In this document: positions 25,660-34,194 of the stretch, in pieces | How positions within the stretch are numbered: the first letter of the stretch is position 1 | Layout: each line of letters opens with the position of its first letter | Assembly (NCBI GenBank): GCA_035635555.1 | Contig: DASQAT010000026.1 | Location: forward strand, 121,405 to 185,404 | Origin: Candidatus Dormiibacterota bacterium | Lineage (GTDB): Bacteria > Acidobacteriota > Polarisedimenticolia > Gp22-AA2 | Direction: 5' to 3' | Length of the DNA stretch: 64,000 nt | The notes under the pieces: generated by a model | Told to the model about the DNA's origin: nothing | The model's input: only the letters and a program-made list of their open reading frames with translations | Databases searched by the model: none | Position numbers and translations under genes: made by a program

Positions 25660-26847
25660 CTACTGCGGTCTGCAGGTGGACTTCAGGATCGAAATGTTCG
25701 CAAGCAGAGTGGCGTCCGTCGACAGCCGCCGATCCAGCACGGTGCTGCGCTCGAGGTGGGCCAGGGCGTCGCAGCGTCGGTTGAGGTGCATGAGGGTCTC
25801 CCCCAGCATCTTCTGGACGGATGCGTCATCCGGATCTGATTGGGCCGCCTCTTCATACGACTGCGCCGCGAGATCGAACAGCCCCCTCTTCAGAAACGTG
25901 TTGCCAAGGTTGTATCGGGCTGCCGCGTTTTGAGGTTCGCGCTTCAAGGCCTCCTCGTAGGAACGTGCGGCCTGGTCGTAGGCCCCCCTCCTGTAGTAGA
26001 CGTTGCCCGCACCCAGATGCGCCCCTGCGAGATTCGGCTGGAGTTGTAGAGCCTGCTGGTAGGAAACGAGCGCCTCGTCCAGCCGACCCGCCTTCTCCAG
26101 GTTGAGGGCCAGATAGAAATGGGCGCGGGGAGCCGACGGGTTGAGGGTCACGATCTTCTGCAGTCCTTCCAGGTCGACCCGGCCGTTCCGGTCGTCGTGC
26201 GTCGGAATCAGGAGCAATCCGGCGATGACGCACCCGGCGGCCGCGACGGTGACGATCGGCCAACCTGTGCGGAATGAACGTCCCGGCGTCGGGGCAATTC
26301 CTTTCCGCCTGTCGGGCTCCTTGGCATCGACGCGCGCAGGGGTGGACCAGACGGAGAGGTAGGAGACCAGGAAGAGGAACGCCGGCACCAGGTAGACCGC
26401 CGCCAGGCTCGTCTTCCGGATCGCCCAGTCCAGAAACTCCTTCTCCCGGGGCGTGTAGAGCGTGATCCCGAGGTGGGTCGAGGCGTAAACCTCAGCCGCC
26501 CACTCCAGTTGCACGACGCAGACGGCGAGGATCCCGAAGAAAACCACCGTCAGGGCGAGACCGCACGCCTTCGCCCGTGTGGACCAGCGCTTCAGGGGTA
26601 CGGAAAGGGCCAGAGCCAGGGCGGTCACCACGGTGATGTGGAAGCTCTCGCAGTTCATGCGCGTCAGCGGTTGCGACGCTCCCATGACATAGCTGTGAAT
26701 CGTGATGCTGCTGCCGCTGGCGGTGAGCGCGGTGAGAATGGGGGGATGCTCGACGAGCAGGAGCACTCGTTCCGCGGCCGCGGACAGCAGGCGGATGAAC
26801 AGTCCCTGCACGGGAAGCCAGATCAAGTAACTCAGGGCGTAGAACAC
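25660..26847 (-). CDS. Exosortase H-associated membrane domain fused to TPR repeats
   Basis: About 395 residues. The N-terminal half is membrane-embedded, with helices near LLKFGVFYALSYLIWLP, HITVVTALALALSVP, CGLALTVVFFGILAVCVVQ and TSLAAVYLVPAFLFLVSYL. It resembles membrane proteins found next to exosortase H. The C-terminal half carries about four TPRs (ARAHFYLALNLEKAGRLDEAL, LAGAHLGAGNVYYRRGAYDQA, NAAARYNLGNTFLKRGLFDLA, and one more). The start is unclear: GTG 26847 is the first start codon before the first helix, but the reading frame stays open upstream into xrtH, so a coupled start there is possible. It directly follows xrtH and converges with the regulator gene. Confidence 0.7.
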   Translation of the reverse strand: MFYALSYLIWLPVQGLFIRLLSAAAERVLLLVEHPPILTALTASGSSITIHSYVMGASQPLTRMNCESFHITVVTALALALSVPLKRWSTRAKACGLALTVVFFGILAVCVVQLEWAAEVYASTHLGITLYTPREKEFLDWAIRKTSLAAVYLVPAFLFLVSYLSVWSTPARVDAKEPDRRKGIAPTPGRSFRTGWPIVTVAAAGCVIAGLLLIPTHDDRNGRVDLEGLQKIVTLNPSAPRAHFYLALNLEKAGRLDEALVSYQQALQLQPNLAGAHLGAGNVYYRRGAYDQAARSYEEALKREPQNAAARYNLGNTFLKRGLFDLAAQSYEEAAQSDPDDASVQKMLGETLMHLNRRCDALAHLERSTVLDRRLSTDATLLANISILKSTCRPQ

Positions 26848-26866
26848 CCCGAATTTCAGGAGAAAT

Positions 26867-27457
26867 CTAAGAAGGCGCCTGGTGGCCTGGACGAACGAAG
26901 AGCTCCGCCCAGAAGACCCAGACGGCCATGGTGAGCGCGATGACGAGGGCCTGCCAGCCATAGAGATGCACCCTCTCGAACCAGTTGGGCCAATAGGCTC
27001 CGCAGAGCATGATGGTCGCCACACGGATGAAATTGATCAGGAAGATGGCGGGAATGCCGATCAGAATCCCCCAGGCCTTGGCGCGCCAGGTACTCGGGAA
27101 TGCCAGGACTGCCGCGACGTAGATGTAGGTCGGCTGGACCCCGTCGCACGCCCCCTCGATGGACGCGCCGAATCCGTTCAGGCTCAGGAACTGTCCCGAG
27201 GCCAGCGCGGTTCCGAACAGCGCCAGGACACGGGCGGAGAGTGTCGCGATGAACCGGGTGAGGTGATCGTGAAGCACGACCCCGACGAAACGCGTGGAGG
27301 TGATCGACGAGAACAGGACGATCAGGAGAATGAACAGGACGCAGAATCGCGCCGTGAGTCGCACGGAGGCCGTGCCGAACCATCCGGGGCGGGCGGGCGC
27401 ACCGCTGCCCGGGGCACGAAGCCCTTTCGTGGAATCCTTTCGACGTTGGTCGCTCAC
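26867..27457 (-). CDS. xrtH: Exosortase H (IPTL-CTERM-specific)
   Basis: A 196-residue polytopic transpeptidase with the exosortase triad: Cys104 (EGACDGVQP), Arg145 (NFIRVATIM) and His164 (VHLYGWQ). Exosortases cut substrates near the C-terminal tripartite signal and transfer them to a surface anchor. XrtH is the type known to pair with IPTL-CTERM tails, and four such tails are encoded within 27 kb. About 30 disordered residues precede the first helix. GTG 27457 is the start. Short length (about 180-200) is normal for XrtH. Confidence 0.9.
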   Translation of the reverse strand: MSDQRRKDSTKGLRAPGSGAPARPGWFGTASVRLTARFCVLFILLIVLFSSITSTRFVGVVLHDHLTRFIATLSARVLALFGTALASGQFLSLNGFGASIEGACDGVQPTYIYVAAVLAFPSTWRAKAWGILIGIPAIFLINFIRVATIMLCGAYWPNWFERVHLYGWQALVIALTMAVWVFWAELFVRPGHQAPS

Positions 27458-27486
27458 GGTCGTGTTGGGGCGGATTGTACCTCAAT

Positions 27487-27516
27487 TTGACACCCCCCGC
27501 GTGCTTTGGCTACCAT
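27487..27516 (+). promoter_or_regulatory. Sigma-70 promoter of the RsbW/STAS genes
   Basis: TTGACA at 27487-27492 and TACCAT at 27511-27516 are 18 bases apart. Initiation near 27523 leaves about 50 bases to GTG 27576. It lies in the divergent gap between xrtH and the anti-sigma gene. Confidence 0.5.
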
Positions 27517-27575
27517 CGCCCCGGCCACCCTCTCCAGGTCCCAGCAATCGAGGCAGAAGGCCAGGAGCGGCCGCG

Positions 27576-28103
27576 GTGATCGAGGACGCGACGAACCATC
27601 GGTGTCCCGAACCGGGCCGTCGGGAGAGTCCGCCCGGCGTGGACAGAAACGTCAAGCTCAGGCTGGAAAGCCGCATCGGCTACGTGGACCTGGTCCACGA
27701 GATGGCCGAGGGACTGGCGCGCCGGATGGGCTTCGCGAAGTCGATGGCGCTCAATATCGGGCTGGCGGTGCGCGAGGCGGTGATCAACGCCATCAAGCAC
27801 GGGAACGGGATGGACGCCTCGAAGGAGATCGAGGTGAGCTTCGAGCAGGACGACGGCCTGTTCCGGGTGCGCGTGCGCGACCAGGGGCCCGGGTTCGACT
27901 GGGCCCACACCTCGAATCCGCTCGAGCGGGAGAATATCTTCCGCAGCAGCGGCAGGGGGATCTTCTTCATGAAACATTTCGTCGACCGGGTCGAGTTCCA
28001 GCGCCGGAAAGGGAAGGGGACCGAGGTGGTCCTCGAGAAGAAATTCGAGCCGTCCGGCCGTGCCGGACGCGGCGGCGAGGTCATCAAGCGGAGGAAGGGA
28101 TGA
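27576..28103 (+). CDS. RsbW-type serine kinase / anti-sigma regulatory protein
   Basis: A 175-residue GHKL ATPase. LAVREAVINAIKHGN is the N box, RDQGPGFD the G1 box, and SSGRGIFFMKHFVD the G2 region. Such proteins bind a sigma factor or phosphorylate a STAS antagonist on serine. The next gene, overlapping by ATGA, encodes that STAS partner. GTG 27576 has GGAG eight bases upstream; GTG 27639 is an alternative. No sigma factor gene is adjacent, so the final target is unknown. Confidence 0.88.
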   Translation: MIEDATNHRCPEPGRRESPPGVDRNVKLRLESRIGYVDLVHEMAEGLARRMGFAKSMALNIGLAVREAVINAIKHGNGMDASKEIEVSFEQDDGLFRVRVRDQGPGFDWAHTSNPLERENIFRSSGRGIFFMKHFVDRVEFQRRKGKGTEVVLEKKFEPSGRAGRGGEVIKRRKG

Positions 28104-28435
28104 AGGCGAACGCCAGGCATCACGGGAAGGTCACCGTCGTCGATCTGTCCGGGAAGATCACCATCGGGGAAGGGGACATCAAGCTGCGTCAGGCGGTGAA
28201 CGCGCTTCTGGATGAGGGGCGCAAGAACATCATCCTCAACCTGGGGGGCGTGTCCTACATGGACAGCGCCGGCATCGGCGAGCTGGTCGCCTGCTACAAG
28301 CGCGCCCGGGAGAAGGGAGTGTCCCTCAAGCTCCTGAATCCCAACGGCAAGGTGCAGGACCTCCTCATCCTGACCAAGCTGCAGGAGATCTTCGACATCT
28401 ATCGCGACGAGCGCGAGGCCCTGGCCAGTTTCTAG
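28100..28435 (+). CDS. STAS-domain anti-sigma factor antagonist
   Basis: A 111-residue single STAS domain. The phosphorylatable Ser lies in YMDSAGIGEL, followed by VACYKRAREKGVSLKLLN. It would be phosphorylated by the kinase encoded just upstream, with which it overlaps. Length and motif are typical of SpoIIAA/RsbV proteins. Confidence 0.93.
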   Translation: MKANARHHGKVTVVDLSGKITIGEGDIKLRQAVNALLDEGRKNIILNLGGVSYMDSAGIGELVACYKRAREKGVSLKLLNPNGKVQDLLILTKLQEIFDIYRDEREALASF

Positions 28436-28500
28436 GACGAGCGCGCCCGATCGCCTCCGTGCTCTCCCCGACTTGACGGCCGCCCCCGACAGGAGTATGG

Positions 28501-28974
28501 ATGACAGCAGATCGGGGAGGCCGCGACACCGGACCCCGTCATCCAGACCTTCCTAACCGTCCTCCGGGTGTCGAGCCGGCACCGATCATCGCGGAGGATC
28601 ACTCTATGACCGGATTGGCGTGGTTGCGTCGCCGCGGGCCCTGTTGCATCGAGACCCGCGCCATGTCCGATTGGCAGGTCGTGCATGTGAAAGGGAAGTT
28701 CGTCGCGGGAGAGCCGGAGAAGAAATTTCTCGCCGCCGTGGACGGCCTCCTGCAATCCGGGGCGACGCGGGTCGTCGTCGATCTGACCGAGTCGCTCCTG
28801 GCGGACGACAGCGTGGCGACCGCCGCCGCGGCGGCGTATCACCAGGCACGCGAGAAGGGGGTCGACATGCGCTTCGTGGTGCAGCCCGGCAGGGCGGGGG
28901 GCTACTACCACATGGCCGGCCTGGAGATGAACATCCCCACCTACTCGCGGCTGACCGGGGCGATCGAGATCTGA
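28501..28974 (+). CDS. Second STAS-like protein with atypical phosphorylation loop
   Basis: Up to 157 residues from ATG 28501; ATG 28606 or 28663 would trim a low-complexity N-terminus and leave the conserved domain intact. The segment LADDSVATAAAAAYHQAREKG aligns with MDSAGIGELVACYKRAREKG of the preceding protein, keeping Asp-Ser but losing the Gly-Ile-Gly loop. It is probably a diverged duplicate of the upstream gene, serving as an alternative antagonist or scaffold. It lies 65 bases after the first STAS gene and converges on mutS. Confidence 0.65.
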   Translation: MTADRGGRDTGPRHPDLPNRPPGVEPAPIIAEDHSMTGLAWLRRRGPCCIETRAMSDWQVVHVKGKFVAGEPEKKFLAAVDGLLQSGATRVVVDLTESLLADDSVATAAAAAYHQAREKGVDMRFVVQPGRAGGYYHMAGLEMNIPTYSRLTGAIEI

Positions 28975-28986
28975 GGGCGGGACGGC

Positions 28987-31689
28987 TCAGGGGAGCAGGC
29001 GCTTCCTGAGATCGGCCAGGTAATTGAGCGCTTCGATCGGCGTCATCTCGTCGATCCGGGCGTGGCGGATTTCCTCCAGGATCGGATCTTCCTCGGGGGC
29101 GAACAGGCCGAGCTGGGCGGGCGCAGGCGTCGTCCTGCCGGGGCCTGACTCCGACCCTCCGGCAGGCTCACCGGACGGCGCCGCGCCCGGCGGGGCGGCG
29201 TGAGCGCGCGCCAGCTTCGGTCGTCCGTCGCGTGACAGCTCCTCACGCTCCAGGTTCGAGAGCACCTCCCTGGCCCTCTCGATCACCTCGCGCGGCAGCC
29301 CGGCCAGGCGGGCCACCTGGATGCCGTAGGACCGGTCGGCGGCCCCCTCCAGGACGCGGCGCAGGAACACGATCGTGTCGTTCCACTCGCGCACCGCCAT
29401 CGTCAGGTTGCACACCCGCGGTTTCAGGAGCGCCAGCTCGATCATCTCGTGGTAGTGCGTGGCGAACAGGGTGCGGGCCGCGACTGCGGGCACGTCGTGC
29501 AGGTACTCCGCGACGGACCAGGCGATCGACAGGCCGTCGAAGGTGGAGGTGCCGCGCCCGACCTCGTCCAGAAGGATCAGGGAGCGGACGGTCGCGTTGT
29601 TGAGGATGTTGGCGGTCTCGATCATCTCCACCAGGAAGGTGCTCTGGCCGCGCGCCAGGTTGTCCGAGGCGCCGACGCGGCTGAAGATCCGATCGACCAG
29701 GCCGATCTGGGCCTCCGCCGCGGGCACGAACGAGCCGGCCTGGGCCATCAGGACGATGAGCGCCACCTGGCGCAGGTATGTCGACTTGCCTCCCATGTTA
29801 GGGCCGGTCAGGATGAGGATCTGCCGGTCCTCGACGTCCATGAGGCAGTCGTTGGGGACGAAGCGCTCCTGCTCCAGGAGCCGCTCGACCACGGGATGCC
29901 GCCCCTCGACGATCCGCAGCCGCAGGGAGTCGTCGACGTCCGGCCGGCGGTAATCGTGGATCGCCGCGGCCTCGGCGAACGCCGCCAGGACGTCGAGCGT
30001 CGCCAGGGCCCGCGCCGTGGCGCGCAGACGGACCGCGGCCCGGGTCACCTCGTCGCGCAGGGCCGTGAACAGCTCGTATTCGAGCGTCTCGATCCGCTCC
30101 TGCGCCGTGAGGACCTTCACCTCGTGCTCCTTCAGCTCGGGGGTGACGTAGCGCTCGGCGCCGACGAGCGTCTGCCTGCGCTCGTAGTCGGCCGGCACCG
30201 CCTTCCTGTGCGCGTTGCTGATCTCGATGTAATAGCCGAACACCTTGTTGTAGCGCACCTTGAGCGAGCCGATCCCGGTGCGCTCCCTCTCGCGCGCCTC
30301 GATGGTGGCGAGCGAGGCGCGGCTGTCGCGCCGCAGCGTCCGGAGCTCGTCGAGCTCGGGGTGAAAGCCGTCGCGCATCAAGCCCCCCTCCTTGAGCGCG
30401 GCCGGCGGATCGTCGGCGATCGATTCCTGAAGCCGCGCGTGCAGGTCGGCCAGGAGGTCCAGGCCCGCCATGACCCGGGCCAGGGGAGGAGCCGTGAGCG
30501 CCACGGACCAGGCGGCGATCTCCGGCAGGACGGCGAGAGAGTCGCGCAGCGCCACGAGGTCCCGCGCGGTGGCGGTGCCCAGCGAACAGCGGGCCAGAAG
30601 GCGCTCGATGTCGTGGACCTTCTCGAGACTGGCCCGTAAGGCGGCGCGCTCGGCCGGCCTCGCCAGGAGAAACTCGACGGCGTCCAGACGCTCGCCGATC
30701 GCCTCCTTCGACAGAAGCGGGCGCAGCATCCAGTCGCGCAGGAGGCGGCCGCCCATCGCCGTCCCGGTGCGGTCCAGGATCTCGAGGAGCGTCGACTCGC
30801 GGCTGCCGTCGCGGGCGTTTTCCACGACCTCGAGAGTCCTGAGCGTGGTGGCGTCGATCACCATCGCCTCGCTCGGCTCGTGCCAGACGACGCGGGTCAC
30901 GTGCCGGAAATCGGCCTTGTGCGCCTCCTGCAGGTAGTGCAGGAGCGCGCCGGCCGCGCCCACCGCCAGGTCCCGTCCCTCCACGCCGAAACCGGCGAGG
31001 GTCGCCGTGCCGAGGATCTCGTTCAAAAGCCGCGCCGCGGAGTCGGCGGCGGTCATCCAGCCCGGCACGGCGCGGGTCAGGACGCCGTCCAGCGCTTCCC
31101 TGGGAAGAAGAGCGTCGAGGGACTGTCCCTCCGGATGCAGGATCTCGCGCGGCCGGAACAGGGCGATCTGCGCGGCCAGGGAATCGCCGGAGCCTGGACC
31201 GCGGTGCTCGGACAGGCGGAAATCCCCCGTGGACAGGTCGAGGTAGGCGCAGCCGAAACCGTCCGCCGGGCGTCCGCGCCCGGGTTCCCCCTGCGCCAGG
31301 ACCGCGGCGATGTAGTTGGGCTCGGAGGCCCGGAGCTGCGCGGGATCGGTGATCGTGCCGGGGGACACGACGCGGGTCACGGCGCGCCTGACGATCCCCC
31401 TGGCGGCGCGCGGGTCCTCGACCTGGTCGCACACGGCGACCCGGTGCCCCTGGAGGATGAGTCGGGAGATATAGGCGTCCGCGGCGTGGTACGGCACGCC
31501 GCACATGGGGGCCTCGTTCCTGGTACCGCGTCCGCGCGACGTCAGGGTCAGGGACAGCGCCTTCGAGGCCACAAGCGCGTCGTCGTAGAACATCTCGTAG
31601 AAGTCGCCCAGACGGAACAGCAGGATGGCGTCGGGGTGCTGCTCCTTGATCGAGCGGTACTGGCGGAGCATCGGCGTGAGCGTGTCCAT
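28987..31689 (-). CDS. mutS: DNA mismatch repair protein MutS
   Basis: A 900-residue protein of normal MutS length. The N-terminal mismatch-recognition motif DFYEMFYDDA is intact. The ATPase has Walker A GPNMGGKST, the RGQSTFLVEM and LLDEVGRGTSTFDG motifs and a closing ATHYHE. ATG 31689 is preferred because AAGGAG lies five bases upstream; the ATG at 31704 comes before that site. A Pro/Gly/Ala-rich linker of about 40 residues separates the ATPase from the C-terminal dimerisation segment. mutL is not in the window. Confidence 0.97.
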   Translation of the reverse strand: MDTLTPMLRQYRSIKEQHPDAILLFRLGDFYEMFYDDALVASKALSLTLTSRGRGTRNEAPMCGVPYHAADAYISRLILQGHRVAVCDQVEDPRAARGIVRRAVTRVVSPGTITDPAQLRASEPNYIAAVLAQGEPGRGRPADGFGCAYLDLSTGDFRLSEHRGPGSGDSLAAQIALFRPREILHPEGQSLDALLPREALDGVLTRAVPGWMTAADSAARLLNEILGTATLAGFGVEGRDLAVGAAGALLHYLQEAHKADFRHVTRVVWHEPSEAMVIDATTLRTLEVVENARDGSRESTLLEILDRTGTAMGGRLLRDWMLRPLLSKEAIGERLDAVEFLLARPAERAALRASLEKVHDIERLLARCSLGTATARDLVALRDSLAVLPEIAAWSVALTAPPLARVMAGLDLLADLHARLQESIADDPPAALKEGGLMRDGFHPELDELRTLRRDSRASLATIEARERERTGIGSLKVRYNKVFGYYIEISNAHRKAVPADYERRQTLVGAERYVTPELKEHEVKVLTAQERIETLEYELFTALRDEVTRAAVRLRATARALATLDVLAAFAEAAAIHDYRRPDVDDSLRLRIVEGRHPVVERLLEQERFVPNDCLMDVEDRQILILTGPNMGGKSTYLRQVALIVLMAQAGSFVPAAEAQIGLVDRIFSRVGASDNLARGQSTFLVEMIETANILNNATVRSLILLDEVGRGTSTFDGLSIAWSVAEYLHDVPAVAARTLFATHYHEMIELALLKPRVCNLTMAVREWNDTIVFLRRVLEGAADRSYGIQVARLAGLPREVIERAREVLSNLEREELSRDGRPKLARAHAAPPGAAPSGEPAGGSESGPGRTTPAPAQLGLFAPEEDPILEEIRHARIDEMTPIEALNYLADLRKRLLP

Positions 31690-31697
31690 GGCGCTCC

Positions 31698-31726
31698 TTG
31701 ACATTCGCGGGGCGCGCCATTATAAA
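31698..31726 (+). promoter_or_regulatory. Strong sigma-70 promoter, overlapping the mutS start
   Basis: TTGACA (31698-31703), 17 bases, TATAAA (31721-31726): close to consensus. It reads toward the small membrane protein gene at 31771. The opposite strand reads TATAAT at 31719-31724 and may serve mutS, so the AT core could be bidirectional. Confidence 0.65.
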
Positions 31727-31770
31727 GCAGCGTCTTCGATGTCCCGCGCCTTCGCAGGAGTTCCTGCCCG

Positions 31771-32151
31771 ATGAGCGAAGATCCCATCACCGCCGACGAG
31801 ACCCAGGTGGCCCCGGACGACCTGAACGAGGAGGACAAGGTCATGCTGATCTTCTCCTACCTCTGGGTCCTCGCGATCGTGCCGTTCATGGTGACGCGCC
31901 GCGAATACGTGCGCTGGCACGCCAAGCAGGGGCTCATCCTGTGCGGTGTCGCCTGCCTGGTGTTCCTGGGGGTCATCTTCGTGGGCGCGGTGCTGGCCAC
32001 CATCTCCCGGATATTCGCCTGGCTGTTCGCCTTCGGACTCATCAACCTGATGCTCCTGTACCTGGCGATCGCGATCGTGTGCGTCATCAAGGCGATGCGC
32101 GGCGAGCGCTGGGCCATCCCGTTCCTGGGCGACCTGGTCGAGAAGATCTGA
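31771..32151 (+). CDS. Small DUF4870-type membrane protein
   Basis: A 126-residue protein. An acidic N-terminus precedes LIFSYLWVLAIVPFMV, the conserved YVRWHAKQGL segment, and two long hydrophobic helices. The order of helix, HAKQGL and helices matches DUF4870/Tic20-like membrane proteins of unknown function. CAGGAG precedes ATG 31771. It sits just before a DedA gene. Confidence 0.75.
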   Translation: MSEDPITADETQVAPDDLNEEDKVMLIFSYLWVLAIVPFMVTRREYVRWHAKQGLILCGVACLVFLGVIFVGAVLATISRIFAWLFAFGLINLMLLYLAIAIVCVIKAMRGERWAIPFLGDLVEKI

Positions 32152-32177
32152 GGGCCATGACTCGGACAGCCTCCTAG

Positions 32178-32789
32178 ATGGGCGAGGCGATCCAGCACGC
32201 CATGGCGGCCCACGCCTGGGAGGCGCTGGTCATCGTCTTCCTCCTGGCCTGGCTGGAATACGTCTTCCCCCCCGTGCCGGGCGACTCGACGATGCTGTTC
32301 GGCTTCTTTCTCGCCGGCTCGGGAGCCCTGTCGTTCCCGGCGGTCTTCCTGGCCGCGCTGTCGGGAAGCGTTCTAGGCGCCCTCACGGCGTACCGCCTCG
32401 GCACGCGTCTGGGGCGCACATACTTCTTCCTGAAGTCGGCCTGGGCGCGGGAGGAGCTGGACAAGGTCGAGCGCTGGTTCGGACGATTCGGGCCCCGCCT
32501 CCTGGCGGTCAACCGCTTCATTCCCGGCGTGCGGGGCTTCTTCCTCTACGCCGCCGGGATCGGGCGCATGGAGGCGCGCGGTGTCGTGATCTACTCGAGC
32601 CTGAGCAACGTGCTCTGGGTGGCTGTTCTCGCGTGGGGAGGAACCGGTCTCGGCTCGACCTGGGAAGAGGTGCGCGTCGTGTTCCGGCGTTACGTCTGGG
32701 GGATCGCAGTCTTCCTGGCGGTCTACCTGGGGCTCTCGATCGCGCGGTCCAGGCGCAGGCGCCGGGTCGGTCTCAGGTCTTCTTCTTGA
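32178..32789 (+). CDS. DedA family membrane protein
   Basis: A 203-residue integral membrane protein. The motifs EYVFPPVPGD, the Gly-rich GSVLGALTAYRLGTRLGR and NRFIPGVRGF are DedA hallmarks. DedA proteins act in undecaprenyl-phosphate or phospholipid flipping and in envelope homeostasis. The 3' end overlaps the end of the convergent SPFH-TPR gene by 17 bases. Confidence 0.9.
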   Translation: MGEAIQHAMAAHAWEALVIVFLLAWLEYVFPPVPGDSTMLFGFFLAGSGALSFPAVFLAALSGSVLGALTAYRLGTRLGRTYFFLKSAWAREELDKVERWFGRFGPRLLAVNRFIPGVRGFFLYAAGIGRMEARGVVIYSSLSNVLWVAVLAWGGTGLGSTWEEVRVVFRRYVWGIAVFLAVYLGLSIARSRRRRRVGLRSSS

Positions 32790-34047
32790 GCTTGGCCTGG
32801 ATCGCCTTCAGCTGCGCCTGGCGATCGGGCTGCTGGGGCCGCAGCGTCAGCGACCGTCGCAGGTACTCGGCGGCATGGTCGAGCTGTCCCTTCTGCTCGT
32901 AGGCCTGGGCCAGTGAGTTGAACAGGGCGGTGTTGGGAGGGCCGGCGCGCTCCGCGCGGTGGAATTGCTCGATCGCCTTGTCCATGTCCCCCTGGATCGC
33001 GTAGACCGATCCGATGTTGAACAGCGCCAGGGGCTGATCCGGCTTGAGCTCGAGAGCCTTCTGGAAGGCGGCGATCGCCTCGTCGAGCTTGCCCTGCTTC
33101 GCCTTGAGCCCCCCCAGGTCGATCTGGAACTCGGCTTCCTTCGGGGCGAGACCGATGGCGGCGTGGAACGCTTCCTCCGCCTTGTCATACTGACCCTCCC
33201 GCATGAAAACCTGTCCCAGCCAGTCGTGATGGATGGCGGAGTCCTTGTTCTTCTCGAGGCTGGCGGTGAGCAGGCGCTGGAGCTTCATGATCTTCGCCGG
33301 CTCCTGCGTCGTCTGGTACAGGAGGAACAGCCGGCTCATCGGCTCGAGGGCCACGGGGTTCTCGTAGAGCGCCTCCAGGTACTGCTGCTCCGCCTCGTCC
33401 TTCTTGCCTTCGGACTCGAGGACCTCGCCCATCGCGGCGTGGTAGAGCGCCTCCCTGGGTGCCGCCTGCAGGGAGCGCTCGGCCAGGGCGCGCGCCGACG
33501 TGGGAAACTTGCGTCTGAGGTAATCCACCACGGCGTTGAATACGACTTGAGGACTGGGGTCCTTCACGTGCAGACCGTCATCCGCGATGCCGCGCGTGAT
33601 CAGGTCCGCCGACACGAGCGGCCCGAGCCGCCGATCGATCCCGGACGACAGGATCTCGTCGGAATTGAATCCCCGGGCGGCCGCGGCCACCGCGGCGGTC
33701 ATCCGCTCCTGAATGTAGATGCGCGCCTCGCGGCCGGTGCGGCCGCGATGGAAGGTCAGCACGTCCCCAGGCGACGCGCGCCCCGCGATGTGCACCGGCA
33801 GCTTGAACGCGGCGTGGTCCCTCGTGACGATATCGACCGGACCGTCGAGAACGACGGGAGCGCCGTCATAGACGTAAAGACGATGGTACAGGGGCACTCG
33901 AAGGTGGAAGCCCGGGTCGAGCGGGACCGTGGTCCCGCCCGGTCCTTCGCGCACGGCGAAGCCGCCGGAAGGGACGTACGCCACGTTCGCCAACCCGATC
34001 ACCGCGACCGCGAGCAGGGCCCACCGCCACTTTCCCTGAATGCGCAT
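32773..34047 (-). CDS. SPFH/band-7-like domain fused to TPR repeats
   Basis: A 424-residue protein. ATG 34047 begins directly before a membrane helix (WALLAVAVIGLANVAYV). Residues about 30-165 (REGPGGTTVPLDPGFHLRVP, then GREARIYIQERM and RGIADDGLHV) resemble the prohibitin/band-7 domain, which forms membrane rings. Residues about 180-420 carry six or more TPRs and end with a Lys-rich tail. Homology to the SPFH fold is by pattern only. The gene is divergent from lolA. Confidence 0.7.
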   Translation of the reverse strand: MRIQGKWRWALLAVAVIGLANVAYVPSGGFAVREGPGGTTVPLDPGFHLRVPLYHRLYVYDGAPVVLDGPVDIVTRDHAAFKLPVHIAGRASPGDVLTFHRGRTGREARIYIQERMTAAVAAAARGFNSDEILSSGIDRRLGPLVSADLITRGIADDGLHVKDPSPQVVFNAVVDYLRRKFPTSARALAERSLQAAPREALYHAAMGEVLESEGKKDEAEQQYLEALYENPVALEPMSRLFLLYQTTQEPAKIMKLQRLLTASLEKNKDSAIHHDWLGQVFMREGQYDKAEEAFHAAIGLAPKEAEFQIDLGGLKAKQGKLDEAIAAFQKALELKPDQPLALFNIGSVYAIQGDMDKAIEQFHRAERAGPPNTALFNSLAQAYEQKGQLDHAAEYLRRSLTLRPQQPDRQAQLKAIQAKLKKKT

Positions 34048-34194
34048 CCTCTGGCTGGTCTCCGCCGTCTCCGCGCCGGCGCTTCGCGCAACGCCGCGAC
34101 TGGAGCGGCGCGCGAGTCTAACCCACGCCCCCACGGGAGTCAACGCGCGTATCCGCCGCGGGCGGCACCCGTCGATTCGTGTAGGATCCTCCGC

